NCBI GenBank assembly: GCA_013289715.1
Contig: JABCZJ010000013.1
Location: 1 to 43,117 of the forward strand
DNA from: Acidobacteriota bacterium
GTDB lineage: Bacteria; Acidobacteriota; Terriglobia; Acidiferrales; UBA7541
DNA length: 43,117 nucleotides
Direction: 5' to 3'
Shown: one piece after another, positions 17,781 through 24,791 of the stretch
Layout of the letters: each line of letters opens with the position of its first letter
Numbering within the stretch: the first letter of the stretch is position 1
Notes under the pieces: generated by a model
The model's database searches: none
What the model saw: only the letters and a program-made list of their open reading frames with translations
What the model was told of the DNA's origin: nothing
Translations under genes and position numbers: made by a program

Positions 17781-17847
17781 ATTAATCTCGCACTCTGCCC
17801 GCTGCCTTCAGCCGCTGAAGTTCCCACTGCGCGCTCGTCGCACAAGC

Positions 17848-19137
17848 TCATTGGACTCCCGTTGGCGTTTCCGTATCCAACCAAACATCCGCCAGCGGCC
17901 AATTCTCCCCCGGCACCGGCGCCTTCCAATCCCGCACCCGCGCGCTCAACCCATAAACCTGTGGCAACCAGACCAGCGGCACCACGCGATAGGTGCTCAA
18001 AACCGCCCGCTGCTGCTTATAATTGTCCTCAGGCGAAGCGGTCTCCGGAAGCGCGCCCGCCTCGATGCCCGCCAAGGGCCCGGCATAAATCCGCGAAAGA
18101 AAATCCATAAGCGCCTCACCGGGCAAAGGCGATGTCATCCGCCAGCGCACCAGCTCCATATCCACGTGCCCAGCTTGCAAGGCAGCACTGCGCGATTTTT
18201 CCGCACCGCCGCCAGCACCAGGAATCGCCTGCGCTCGCACTGACATCCCGGCTTCCTTCGCGTTCACGACAATCCGCTCCGCCACGCTCTGCTCCAGCGG
18301 ATCAGCGGAATCATATCCCAACACCAAAGGCCCCGCCGCCGCGATTTCCTTCGAAAGTTCCTTCGCGTGCTCCAGATCCGCCGCCGACGGCGCCGCCGCC
18401 GGAAACAAGAACGCTGTGCCGCTCGACCACTGCGGCAACAATCCGCCCGCCGGCTCCCCAGTTTTCTGCAAAATAAAATTCACAATCGCTACGCGATCGA
18501 TCGCCAGCGAAAGCGCCTGCCCCATGACCTCTTCCTTCGCTGGTGCAAGCGGGCGCCCACTGGCGCGCCCACCTGCCCGCCCGGCAGCGTTGCCCGACGC
18601 GATGCTGCCTGAAGTTCGCGGTGCATCGTGTTCGACAAAAACGAGCGCCAACAATTCATCCGGCTGCGAAGCGCTAACGCGCACGCCCTGCTCCGCAGCC
18701 CGCCGCGCATCCTGCGGCGCAATTTCCGTCAGATCCGTCTTGCTCAATTCCAGATCAACAAGCCGCTCGTGCGCCGCCCGCCCCATTACAATCTCAATCG
18801 AGTCCACAAACGGCCGCCCCTCGCGAAATTCCTCATTCGCCGCAAACACCGCCCGCTTCCCCGCCTCCCACGAAGTTACGCGAAACGCCCCACTGCCGGC
18901 CGCGCCAACCGGAGTATCAACCGCGCCCCAATGCTCAAAGACAAGCGGCCCGATCTGCGCCAGTGCCGCCACCTCTTCGGGCGACGAGCCCGCGCCAGCC
19001 GGATCAAGCGACGCGAGCGAAGCGCCCATCTCCACGCGCAAAGTCCCGCCGTACCGCGGCCGCCGGGCGCTACGCGCAGGCAAGGCCGCGAATGCAACGC
19101 CCAGCAACGCGCTAATTACCGCAAGTCGCCGTAACAA
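17848..19137 (-). CDS. ABC transporter solute-binding protein, family 5 (SBP_bac_5-like)
   Basis: A 429-residue exported protein: signal peptide (LAVISALLGVAFAALPARSA, about 5-24), then RRPRYGGTLRVEMGASLASL, the usual opening of peptide/nickel-type binding proteins. The segment GSGAFRVTSWEAGKRAVFAA is another family hallmark. It is shorter than the usual 500-600 residues, and the middle has a Gly/Ala/Arg-rich insert (AAGRAGGRASGRPLAPAKEE). No permease or ATPase gene is next to it, so its transporter partners must be elsewhere, or it acts only as a binding protein. Its ATG lies inside the upstream gene (26-bp overlap), so translation is coupled. Confidence 0.8.
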   Translation of the reverse strand: MLRRLAVISALLGVAFAALPARSARRPRYGGTLRVEMGASLASLDPAGAGSSPEEVAALAQIGPLVFEHWGAVDTPVGAAGSGAFRVTSWEAGKRAVFAANEEFREGRPFVDSIEIVMGRAAHERLVDLELSKTDLTEIAPQDARRAAEQGVRVSASQPDELLALVFVEHDAPRTSGSIASGNAAGRAGGRASGRPLAPAKEEVMGQALSLAIDRVAIVNFILQKTGEPAGGLLPQWSSGTAFLFPAAAPSAADLEHAKELSKEIAAAGPLVLGYDSADPLEQSVAERIVVNAKEAGMSVRAQAIPGAGGGAEKSRSAALQAGHVDMELVRWRMTSPLPGEALMDFLSRIYAGPLAGIEAGALPETASPEDNYKQQRAVLSTYRVVPLVWLPQVYGLSARVRDWKAPVPGENWPLADVWLDTETPTGVQ

Positions 19138-20212
19138 TGTACGCCTCGTATTCCCCGGTTTTCAGATTGTGAACGACCGCCCGCGCGGAACCGTCCGCTG
19201 GATCGGGGTGCAAAGCCATTACAGGACCGTCGAATTCCAAACTGTTCCCGGAGGGAACCAGCGGCAAGGGAATTCCTTTCGTTAAGCGACCGCGAATCGA
19301 ATCGCTCTGCGTCCTGTCGCCCTCCGCCGTAAACAAAAAAACGAAATCGCCCCGGCACGATCCCTTGACATCGGTGCCGAGGCTGTTCGGAAACCCTGGT
19401 ATATCAATGCGGGGGCCGCCAAGACTGCGGATCGGCTTTGACGCGCTACATCGCACGCCCTCTCCAAGATCGGGATCGCCCACGCAAGCAAAGCCTTTGA
19501 CCGTTATTTTTCCTTCCGCCAGATTTATCGTGCCCTGTGGGTCCCGCGACGGAGGCGCCGCTTGCGGAATGGGGCTGGTGCGGGAAAGTTGCCACTGAGA
19601 GCCTGCCGGTTTATAGGTTGTCAGGCGGTTCGTTCCCAGAACCAACAGTGTGACCTCACCAGAAGTCGCATCTTTCCAGAGCGCAAAGTCCAAAAACCGT
19701 TCTGCTTGTTTGCACACGAATCGCTTTTCCAACGACAAGGTCCGCGCTCCTGCTGCCGCATCGGCAAAATCCGCCTTGGGAGCGGCGACAATCATCACCG
19801 GAGCCACAGCACCATCGCTCTGGTCGTTGATTATTTGCACCACCCAAACATATTCGGCGGCGGATTCAGAAAGTGAGAGCTGCAATCGCGCAACGGACTG
19901 CGCGGCAGCAGAATCTTCAGCCGCAAATGAAAAACTGTGGCGCTGTAATTGCACTCGCACAGCGGCTTCAATCGCGCCGGCAGAGGAAACGTCCAGTGAG
20001 GAAATATTTTCGACATCGAGCTTCACAACAGTGGGGCTCATGGCTGCGGCAACTTCGTCGGCAAGTCTTGCGACTGAATCATTCCAAGATTTTGGCAGTT
20101 CGGACGGCGCCTGCGCGTAGCTTACGCGCGGCGCACCGCTCAAAAAGAGCCCAAGCACAATCGTGTACAGCGCGACGCGAATGCCAAGAGGAAGTCCGCG
20201 GGAAGGCCGCAT
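19112..20212 (-). CDS. Secreted protein of unknown function, coupled to the binding protein
   Basis: A 366-residue protein with an N-terminal signal peptide (LGIRVALYTIVLGLFLSG, cleavage probably after VSYA). The mature part has an N-terminal region that looks like a peptide-synthesis-accessory or FlgO-like fold (LADEVAAAMSPTVVKLDVEN then VRVQLQRHSFSF). A C-terminal half follows with repeated short beta motifs and a Cys-containing segment (GKITVKGFACVGDPDLGEG). I do not recognise a named family. It overlaps the downstream solute-binding protein gene by 26 bp, so the two are expressed together and probably work in the envelope. ATG 20212 is preferred over GTG 20236, which would lie inside a set of direct repeats. 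Confidence 0.65.
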   Translation of the reverse strand: MRPSRGLPLGIRVALYTIVLGLFLSGAPRVSYAQAPSELPKSWNDSVARLADEVAAAMSPTVVKLDVENISSLDVSSAGAIEAAVRVQLQRHSFSFAAEDSAAAQSVARLQLSLSESAAEYVWVVQIINDQSDGAVAPVMIVAAPKADFADAAAGARTLSLEKRFVCKQAERFLDFALWKDATSGEVTLLVLGTNRLTTYKPAGSQWQLSRTSPIPQAAPPSRDPQGTINLAEGKITVKGFACVGDPDLGEGVRCSASKPIRSLGGPRIDIPGFPNSLGTDVKGSCRGDFVFLFTAEGDRTQSDSIRGRLTKGIPLPLVPSGNSLEFDGPVMALHPDPADGSARAVVHNLKTGEYEAYIVTATCGN

Positions 20213-20220
20213 CAGTGTGC

Positions 20221-20275
20221 GCGAATCGTAACTCACATTCGCGAATCGTCATCTTAGCACACCGTCGAATCGTCA
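20221..20275. promoter_or_regulatory. Three CGAATCGT repeats upstream of the secreted protein gene
   Basis: CGAATCGT occurs at 20222, 20242 and 20266. The middle copy sits in the palindrome ATTCGCGAAT (20238-20247). The cluster is immediately upstream of the gene start at 20212 (minus strand), so it may be an operator. No regulator gene is adjacent. Confidence 0.35.
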
Positions 20276-20314
20276 AACTCGCGCGCGTCCCGCACCGAGT
20301 GTCCGCGCAGTTAT

Positions 20315-20340
20315 CGTGGCACAGCCACTCTTGGATGTGC
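20315..20340. repeat. R1 repeat copy
   Basis: CGTGGCACAGCCACTCTTGG at 20315 and following bases match the copies at 17717, 22238, 24159 and 32835. Confidence 0.7.
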
Positions 20341-20354
20341 TCTTCCTCGAATTC

Positions 20355-20384
20355 GTCATCCTGAGCGCAGCGAAGGATCTCTCT
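20355..20384. repeat. R2 repeat copy 1
   Basis: GTCATCCTGAGCGCAGCGAA followed by GGATCTCTCT; 28 of 30 bases match 24199-24228. In both places R2 lies about 15 bases after an R1 copy, so the two form a composite unit. Confidence 0.75.
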
Positions 20385-20551
20385 TCGATTCTCCCCCGTC
20401 GCCTGCCCGCAAATCACGCCAGCAGGGTGGCTGCGGCTCAGCTCCAGGACGAAAGCTTCGCTGCGGCGGTCGCGTCGCATTGTCTCCTGGTCCTCACCGT
20501 GCCACCCGCAAGGGTTTTTTGCCGGCGTTACTCCCGAACCAGGCTGCCCTC

Positions 20552-20571
20552 CTCGCGGAACAGGCCGCGAG
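20552..20571 (-). terminator. Hairpin downstream of the flotillin gene
   Basis: CTCGCGG (20552-20558) and CCGCGAG (20565-20571) form a perfect 7-bp stem with a 6-base loop, about 40 bases past the flotillin stop on the minus strand. No T-run follows, so it may instead be an mRNA-stabilising end structure. Confidence 0.35.
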
Positions 20572-20613
20572 AACCCCGGTCGGGAATCTCTTCAATTTCG
20601 CATCGTCAGCGCG

Positions 20614-22224
20614 TCACGGTTTCCCGCCCGCGCGCGAAGGCGGATCGTTCAACCCCGGAAAAGCCTGCGCCGACTTCAACACATCATTCGTAAAAAAGAA
20701 CTTCCCGTCCGTCGGTACCATCATGATCTGCACCCGGTCGCTCAACCGCTGCGCCACCGTCAATTGCACCAGCATCGGATTCACCTTCAGCGCCGAGGCC
20801 TCCAGCTGCATTTTTTCCGCGCCCGCCTGCGCCGTCACACGAATCTGGTTCGCTTCCGCGTCGGCCAACAAGTCCTGCCGCTCCTTCTCCGCTTTCCCGT
20901 CAATCACTTTCGCCTGCGCCGCAGCCTCCGCGCCCTTCACTGTTTCCTCGTTCTGCGTCGCCGCGAACAATTCTCGCCGCTGCTGCTCCGCCTTGCTGTC
21001 AATCACCTTGGCCTGCGCTTCCGCCTCCGCGTTCTTCACGCGCGCCTGCGCCGAGGCGTCCGCGTCTTGCAGAGTGGTCTGCTTGCGTGCCTCCGCTTCC
21101 AGCCGCGATTGCTCGATCTGTTTTTGCTTCAGCGGCAACGTGTACTGCATCGCGTCCGATTCTGCCTGCGCCATCAACACCCGCGTCCGCGCATCCGCCT
21201 CCGCGTGCTTGATCTGCCGCACCTTCTGCGCCTCCGCCTGCGATTCCGCGATCTTCACTTTTTTCTGCTCGATGCTCTGGTCCACCGTCACCTGGTCGTC
21301 TTCCTGCTCCTTCATCAATAATCCTTGCAACCCTTGCTGGTACTGCTCGGGCAGCAGCACTTTGCGCAGCAAAACTTCCTTCACAATAATTTGGTCCTCG
21401 CCCAGCCGTGCTGTGATGGCTTGCGTCGCCCGCTGCCGGAATTCGTCGCGCTTGGTGGAAAAAACATCGCGCACAATGTAATTCGGCGCGAGGTCCCGGA
21501 AAGTGCTCGTCACCACCGGCGCCACAATCTCGTCCTCAATCGGCTGCGGCAAATTCGCGTCCACATAATCCAAATGCCGCGGATCGACCCGGTAGCGCAC
21601 CGTCACCGCGAGCCCGACCGACAATCCCTCGCGCGCCTCCACCGTAAGAATCTCCAGCCCCTTGTCGCGCGGGTTCTCCGACGCCGCCGTCGAATAAACT
21701 TTGTCGCGTATATCGAAAAGCTGCCCACGCTGCAGCAGCGGCACAATCAAATGCGTCCCCGCATACAAAGTTCCCGGCCGCACCCCGGAAATCTGGCTAA
21801 CCCGCACCGCCGCGTAACCGTCCGGCACCACCAGGATGCTCTTGCCAAGAAGGCTGGACAGCGCGGCAAACACGACGAATTTCGCGGCAATGGACCAGCG
21901 TATAGCCCGCCGCGATCCCGCAGATCGTGGCCGCAAATGAAACCCGGGACGCGAAGCGGCCGCTGCGACGGTCGCGCCCGTGCCGACCGCACCGAGCGGC
22001 GGACCACCCGCACTCGGCGTCCCGGCAGCTCCGGTGGACGGCGGAACGTCGATGGTTTGCGTCCCAGCAACTTGGCTGGCAGCCACCTCCGCAGGCCGGC
22101 GTTCGCCCAAACGCAAAAGCCGGTTCAGCTCAAACGCCAAGTAAATGTCATAAAGCACGATCGCCACAGCCACACCCAAAAATCCAAAACTAACCACCAA
22201 CAACAACAGGCGCAGAAAAAGCAT
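20614..22224 (-). CDS. Flotillin-like SPFH (band 7) membrane protein
   Basis: A 536-residue protein. The first transmembrane segment is at about 5-27 (LLLVVSFGFLGVAVAIVLYD). A Gly/Ala/Pro linker follows, then a second hydrophobic segment near 125-145 (IAAKFVVFAALSSLLGKS). The SPFH domain (about 150-330) begins ILVVPDGYAAVRVSQ and includes VEAREGLSVGLAVTVRYRVD and the inter-strand helix FRDLAPNYIVRDVF. A long Ala/Glu/Lys-rich coiled coil (about 330-475) contains repeated AEAQAKVIDSKAE-type units, as in flotillins. Such proteins form ring- or cage-like oligomers on membranes and act as scaffolds. Start ATG 22224 has a perfect AGGAGG 6 bases upstream. An upstream 66-residue membrane protein gene lies in the same direction. 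Confidence 0.85.
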   Translation of the reverse strand: MLFLRLLLLVVSFGFLGVAVAIVLYDIYLAFELNRLLRLGERRPAEVAASQVAGTQTIDVPPSTGAAGTPSAGGPPLGAVGTGATVAAAASRPGFHLRPRSAGSRRAIRWSIAAKFVVFAALSSLLGKSILVVPDGYAAVRVSQISGVRPGTLYAGTHLIVPLLQRGQLFDIRDKVYSTAASENPRDKGLEILTVEAREGLSVGLAVTVRYRVDPRHLDYVDANLPQPIEDEIVAPVVTSTFRDLAPNYIVRDVFSTKRDEFRQRATQAITARLGEDQIIVKEVLLRKVLLPEQYQQGLQGLLMKEQEDDQVTVDQSIEQKKVKIAESQAEAQKVRQIKHAEADARTRVLMAQAESDAMQYTLPLKQKQIEQSRLEAEARKQTTLQDADASAQARVKNAEAEAQAKVIDSKAEQQRRELFAATQNEETVKGAEAAAQAKVIDGKAEKERQDLLADAEANQIRVTAQAGAEKMQLEASALKVNPMLVQLTVAQRLSDRVQIMMVPTDGKFFFTNDVLKSAQAFPGLNDPPSRAGGKP

Positions 22225-22237
22225 GAAACACCTCCTT

Positions 22238-22260
22238 CGTGGCACAGCCACTCTTGGCTC
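22238..22260. repeat. R1 repeat copy next to the flotillin ribosome binding site
   Basis: CGTGGCACAGCCACTCTTGG starts 6 bases from the AGGAGG (22231-22236) of the flotillin gene, so this repeat forms the leader of that mRNA. Confidence 0.7.
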
Positions 22261-22292
22261 CCGCCTTCACCTTTGCTTTTGGTGCTGGCTCT

Positions 22293-22422
22293 GTAGCGGC
22301 CAGCTTTAGCTGGGCGCCTTGGACGTGGCGGTCGAGTTAGCATTTGCCGTGGCCGTCGCATTGGCCTTTGTGGCGGCCGCCTGCCTTCTCGGCGGGCGTA
22401 GTTGACTTTGACTTTCCAAGGC
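22293..22422. repeat. R3 composite repeat, copy A
   Basis: It begins GTAGCGGCCAGCTTTAGCTG (22293) and ends with the palindromic block GCGGCCGCCTGCCTTCTCGG (22373) continuing to GTTGACTTTGACTTTCCAAG. Both parts recur at 39931-40045, with the first also at 33746. The middle is low-complexity sequence built on GCATTTGCCGTGGCC-like units. Confidence 0.65.
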
Positions 22423-22445
22423 CGCGTCGATAATCAAAGAATGGC

Positions 22446-22646
22446 TTACGCCGCCCGCTGCCCCGACTCACCAGCGCCATGCGACATCGAAACCGCCGCC
22501 ATCCTCTGCGCCACCGTCTGCACCACAGGCCGCGCCGGCATCAACCGCATCAACAAGACCAAACTCAACCACTCCATCCCCAGCGCCACCGCGAACGAGA
22601 CAAAAATCGCCACCGCCACTGCCACAAATCCAATCCCGCTTTCCAT
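22446..22646 (-). CDS. Small membrane protein (66 residues), unknown function
   Basis: A 66-residue protein with one or two membrane spans: FVAVAVAIFVSFAVALGMEW and LSLVLLMRLM, followed by a short polar tail. The ATG at 22646 follows GGAGG (22655-22659) by 8 bases; a second in-frame ATG at 22652 is only 2 bases from it and is less likely. The gene lies 221 bp upstream of the flotillin-like gene on the same strand, separated by repeat R3, and may be a partner of it. No family recognised. Confidence 0.6.
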   Translation of the reverse strand: MESGIGFVAVAVAIFVSFAVALGMEWLSLVLLMRLMPARPVVQTVAQRMAAVSMSHGAGESGQRAA

Positions 22647-22956
22647 GGCCATGTCCTCCGTGTGAGCTGGGTCGCGAACGAACGAAAAGCAGGAAGGAGG
22701 CCAATCGAGGAATGAAGAAGTCGCAGAACGCCACTCGTAACGCCGGCTCAACATTCTCAACAGCTTGCAAACGCAAACCAACAATCTCAGGCGCAATCAA
22801 ACGCCGCGCAACACGCCGACAAACGTGGCCCGACAAACACGCCGTGGAAATCCACACCCAGCGCAAGCCCGAGCGCACGACCCAAATCCCGCCGTCGCCA
22901 CACCCCCGCAACCGCCCCACCTCTGCTAGAATCCACCTCAGCAACACGCTCACAAC
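22647..22956. other. Intergenic region between divergent genes, with a likely promoter for the M50 protease
   Basis: No supported gene. An extended -10 (TG at 22924, TAGAAT 22927-22932) sits 24 bases before the protease ATG; no clear -35. A basic, Thr/Arg-rich frame starting ATG 22712 has a distant Shine-Dalgarno but overlaps the protease gene and does not look like a protein. Confidence 0.45.
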
Positions 22957-24156
22957 ATGGCCACCACGCCCACACCCGACCAAGACCACCCCGGCGCCGC
23001 GCCCTCCAACGCCACCACTCGCCCCCGCTCCGGCGAACTTACCGGCGGCTTTCGCCTAGGCCGCATCTTCGGCATTCCCGTATATCTGCACTCCAGCTGG
23101 ATCATCATCTTCCTGCTCATCACCGTCTCCCTCGGACAGCAGTTCACCTCGCTGCATCCCGCATGGTCGCCGCAACAGCACTGGGCGCTCGGCATCATCA
23201 CCAGCATTTTCTTCTTCGGCTCGCTGCTATTTCACGAACTGAGCCACAGCGTCATCGCCCGGCACTACAAAATTCCCGTGCAGTCCATCACGCTGTATGT
23301 CTTCGGCGGGCTCTCCAGCATCTCGCGTGATCCTTCGAGCGCCCTGCAGGAATTCAATATCGCCATCGCCGGCCCGCTTTCCAGCCTGTTCCTCGGCGGC
23401 TGCTTCTGGCTCGTCTCTCATTATTTCCACGGCAACGAACTCGTGGTCGCATCCTGCACCTGGCTCTGGGAAATCAACGTGATGCTCGCGGTCTTCAATC
23501 TAATTCCCGGATTTCCCCTCGACGGCGGCCGCGTCCTGCGCAGCATCGCCTGGGGCATCACTGGCGATTTCACGCGCGCCACGAAAATCGCCTCCTACGC
23601 CGGACGCTTCTTCGCCTACGTAATGATTTTTATCGGAGTCTGGTGGGCATTCCACGGCAGCTTGGTCAACGGCATCTGGACCGCTTTCATCGGCTGGTTC
23701 CTGCTCAGCGCCGCGCGCGAAAGCTACACGCAGCTCGCCGTACGCAACACCCTCACAGGCGTCCGCGCCGGCGATATCATGACCCAGGACGTCCCCACGG
23801 TAGAACGCAACATCTCCGTGGATGATTATGTCCACGAAGTCCTGCGAACCGGGCGCCGCTGCCACGTCGTCACCGGCGCAGGCCGCCCGGTAGGGCTGGT
23901 CACGCTAGCCTCCGCGCGCGCCCTCCCCCGCGAAGAGTGGGCCAACACTTCCATCCAAGCCGTGATGATGCCCTTCGACCGCGCCCACTGCGCCACACCC
24001 GACGAGCCCGCCCTAGGCGTCCTGCAGCGCATGCAAACCGAAGACATCAATCAAATGCCAGTAGTAGCAGACGGCGCAATCGTAGGCATGATCGCCCGCG
24101 ACACCATCCTCCACGTCCTACAAACGCGCCTGCAGCTTGGCCATCTAGCGTCATGA
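22957..24156 (+). CDS. Site-2 protease family (M50) zinc metalloprotease with CBS domain pair
   Basis: A 399-residue integral membrane protease that cuts substrates within the bilayer. About six transmembrane segments lie in the first 260 residues. The zinc motif HELSH is in LLFHELSHSVIARHY (near residue 90), and the third ligand is in the motif NLIPGFPLDGGRVLRS (near residue 180). The C-terminal 140 residues form two CBS modules (GDIMTQDVPTVERN and IQAVMMPFDRA), which in relatives bind adenine nucleotides and gate activity. Start ATG 22957 follows an extended -10. No anti-sigma factor or other candidate substrate gene is adjacent. All catalytic residues are present. Confidence 0.9.
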   Translation: MATTPTPDQDHPGAAPSNATTRPRSGELTGGFRLGRIFGIPVYLHSSWIIIFLLITVSLGQQFTSLHPAWSPQQHWALGIITSIFFFGSLLFHELSHSVIARHYKIPVQSITLYVFGGLSSISRDPSSALQEFNIAIAGPLSSLFLGGCFWLVSHYFHGNELVVASCTWLWEINVMLAVFNLIPGFPLDGGRVLRSIAWGITGDFTRATKIASYAGRFFAYVMIFIGVWWAFHGSLVNGIWTAFIGWFLLSAARESYTQLAVRNTLTGVRAGDIMTQDVPTVERNISVDDYVHEVLRTGRRCHVVTGAGRPVGLVTLASARALPREEWANTSIQAVMMPFDRAHCATPDEPALGVLQRMQTEDINQMPVVADGAIVGMIARDTILHVLQTRLQLGHLAS

Positions 24157-24158
24157 TG

Positions 24159-24228
24159 CGTAGCATAGGCAATCTTGCCTGTGCTCTTTCTTGAGTTCGT
24201 CATCCTAAGCGGAGCGAAGGATCTCTCT
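24159..24228. repeat. R1 + R2 composite repeat right after the protease stop codon
   Basis: CGTAGCATAGGCAATCTTGCC starts at 24159, 2 bases after the TGA. R2 follows at 24199-24228 (GTCATCCTAAGCGGAGCGAA...). Same order and spacing as at 20315-20384. Confidence 0.75.
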
Positions 24229-24256
24229 ATTCCTCCTCCGCAGCGCCACAAAATTA

Positions 24257-24262
24257 AAGGAG
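24257..24262 (+). promoter_or_regulatory. Shine-Dalgarno 6 bases before a possible ATC start of the Rieske gene
   Basis: AAGGAG is optimally placed for initiation at ATC 24269, not for the GTG at 24317 which is 54 bases away. The 16 codons between them are in frame with the Rieske gene and read like protein. Confidence 0.4.
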
Positions 24263-24316
24263 CGACCCATCAACGAAACAGATTACGATCGCCTAAAACG
24301 AGAAGAAGCTCCGCAG

Positions 24317-24736
24317 GTGACCCGCCGCGGCTTCAACCTATGGTTCGGCGCTGCCAGCGTCGTCGCGCTTGCAGGCGCCCTCGTCGCCTACTGGCAAAAA
24401 CACAAACCCGGCTACCCAACAAAAATAATCGCCCAAGCCGGGGAAATCCCGGTCGGCGGCAGCAAAATTTTCACCTACCCCGCCGACGACCGCCCCTGCT
24501 TCCTCCTCCGCCCCGCCGAAGACACCTACATCGCCTTCAGTCGCCTCTGCACCCACCACACCTGCCCCGTGTTCTATCAGCCCGCCGACCACATCTTCAC
24601 CTGCCCCTGCCACGGCGGAATATTCTCCGCCAGCAACGGCGCCGTGCTCGATGGCCCTCCGCCCAAGCCGCTCCCGCAACTAATCCTCGAACGTCGCGGC
24701 AACAACATCGTCGCTACCGGCTTTCTGCAAACGTAA
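24317..24736 (+). CDS. Rieske [2Fe-2S] protein with Tat-like N-terminus
   Basis: A 139-residue (from GTG 24317) membrane-anchored iron-sulfur protein for electron transfer. A twin-arginine motif (TRRGFNLWFG) precedes one hydrophobic segment (about 10-26), as is usual for Rieske proteins exported folded by Tat. Cluster ligands are C78 and H80 in CTHHTC and C96 and H99 in CPCHGG. C83 and C98 form the disulfide typical of high-potential Rieske proteins, and a GPPPKPLP loop follows. No cytochrome b gene is next to it, so its partner is unknown. The start is uncertain: an upstream extension to 24269 (INETDYDRLKREEAPQ) is in frame behind a good Shine-Dalgarno but would need an ATC start codon. Confidence 0.85.
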   Translation: MTRRGFNLWFGAASVVALAGALVAYWQKHKPGYPTKIIAQAGEIPVGGSKIFTYPADDRPCFLLRPAEDTYIAFSRLCTHHTCPVFYQPADHIFTCPCHGGIFSASNGAVLDGPPPKPLPQLILERRGNNIVATGFLQT

Positions 24737-24791
24737 ACATGACACACCAATCCCACGAACCTTATTGCTTGATTGCAACACTTGGAGACAA

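Larger units (their letters stand above)
20237..20613. other. Long intergenic region with repeats R1 and R2
   Basis: There is no supported gene. The region holds two of the CGAATCGT repeats (20242, 20266), an R1 copy (20315-20340), an R2 copy (20355-20384) and a hairpin (20552-20571). The open frames here continue into antisense of the flotillin gene and do not look coding. Confidence 0.6.

Noticed and set aside
20500..20525. CCCGCAAGGG followed by TTTTTT as a rho-independent terminator
   Set aside because: The stem has only 3 bp and no + strand gene ends before it.
20480..21481. 333-residue Cys/Ser-rich ORF on the + strand
   Set aside because: It is the antisense of the Ala/Glu/Lys coiled coil of the flotillin gene, which has much better protein character and a perfect ribosome binding site.
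22712..23059. 115-residue basic ORF upstream of the M50 protease
   Set aside because: It runs into the protease gene in another frame and is only Arg/Lys/Thr/Pro-rich, without protein-like patterns.
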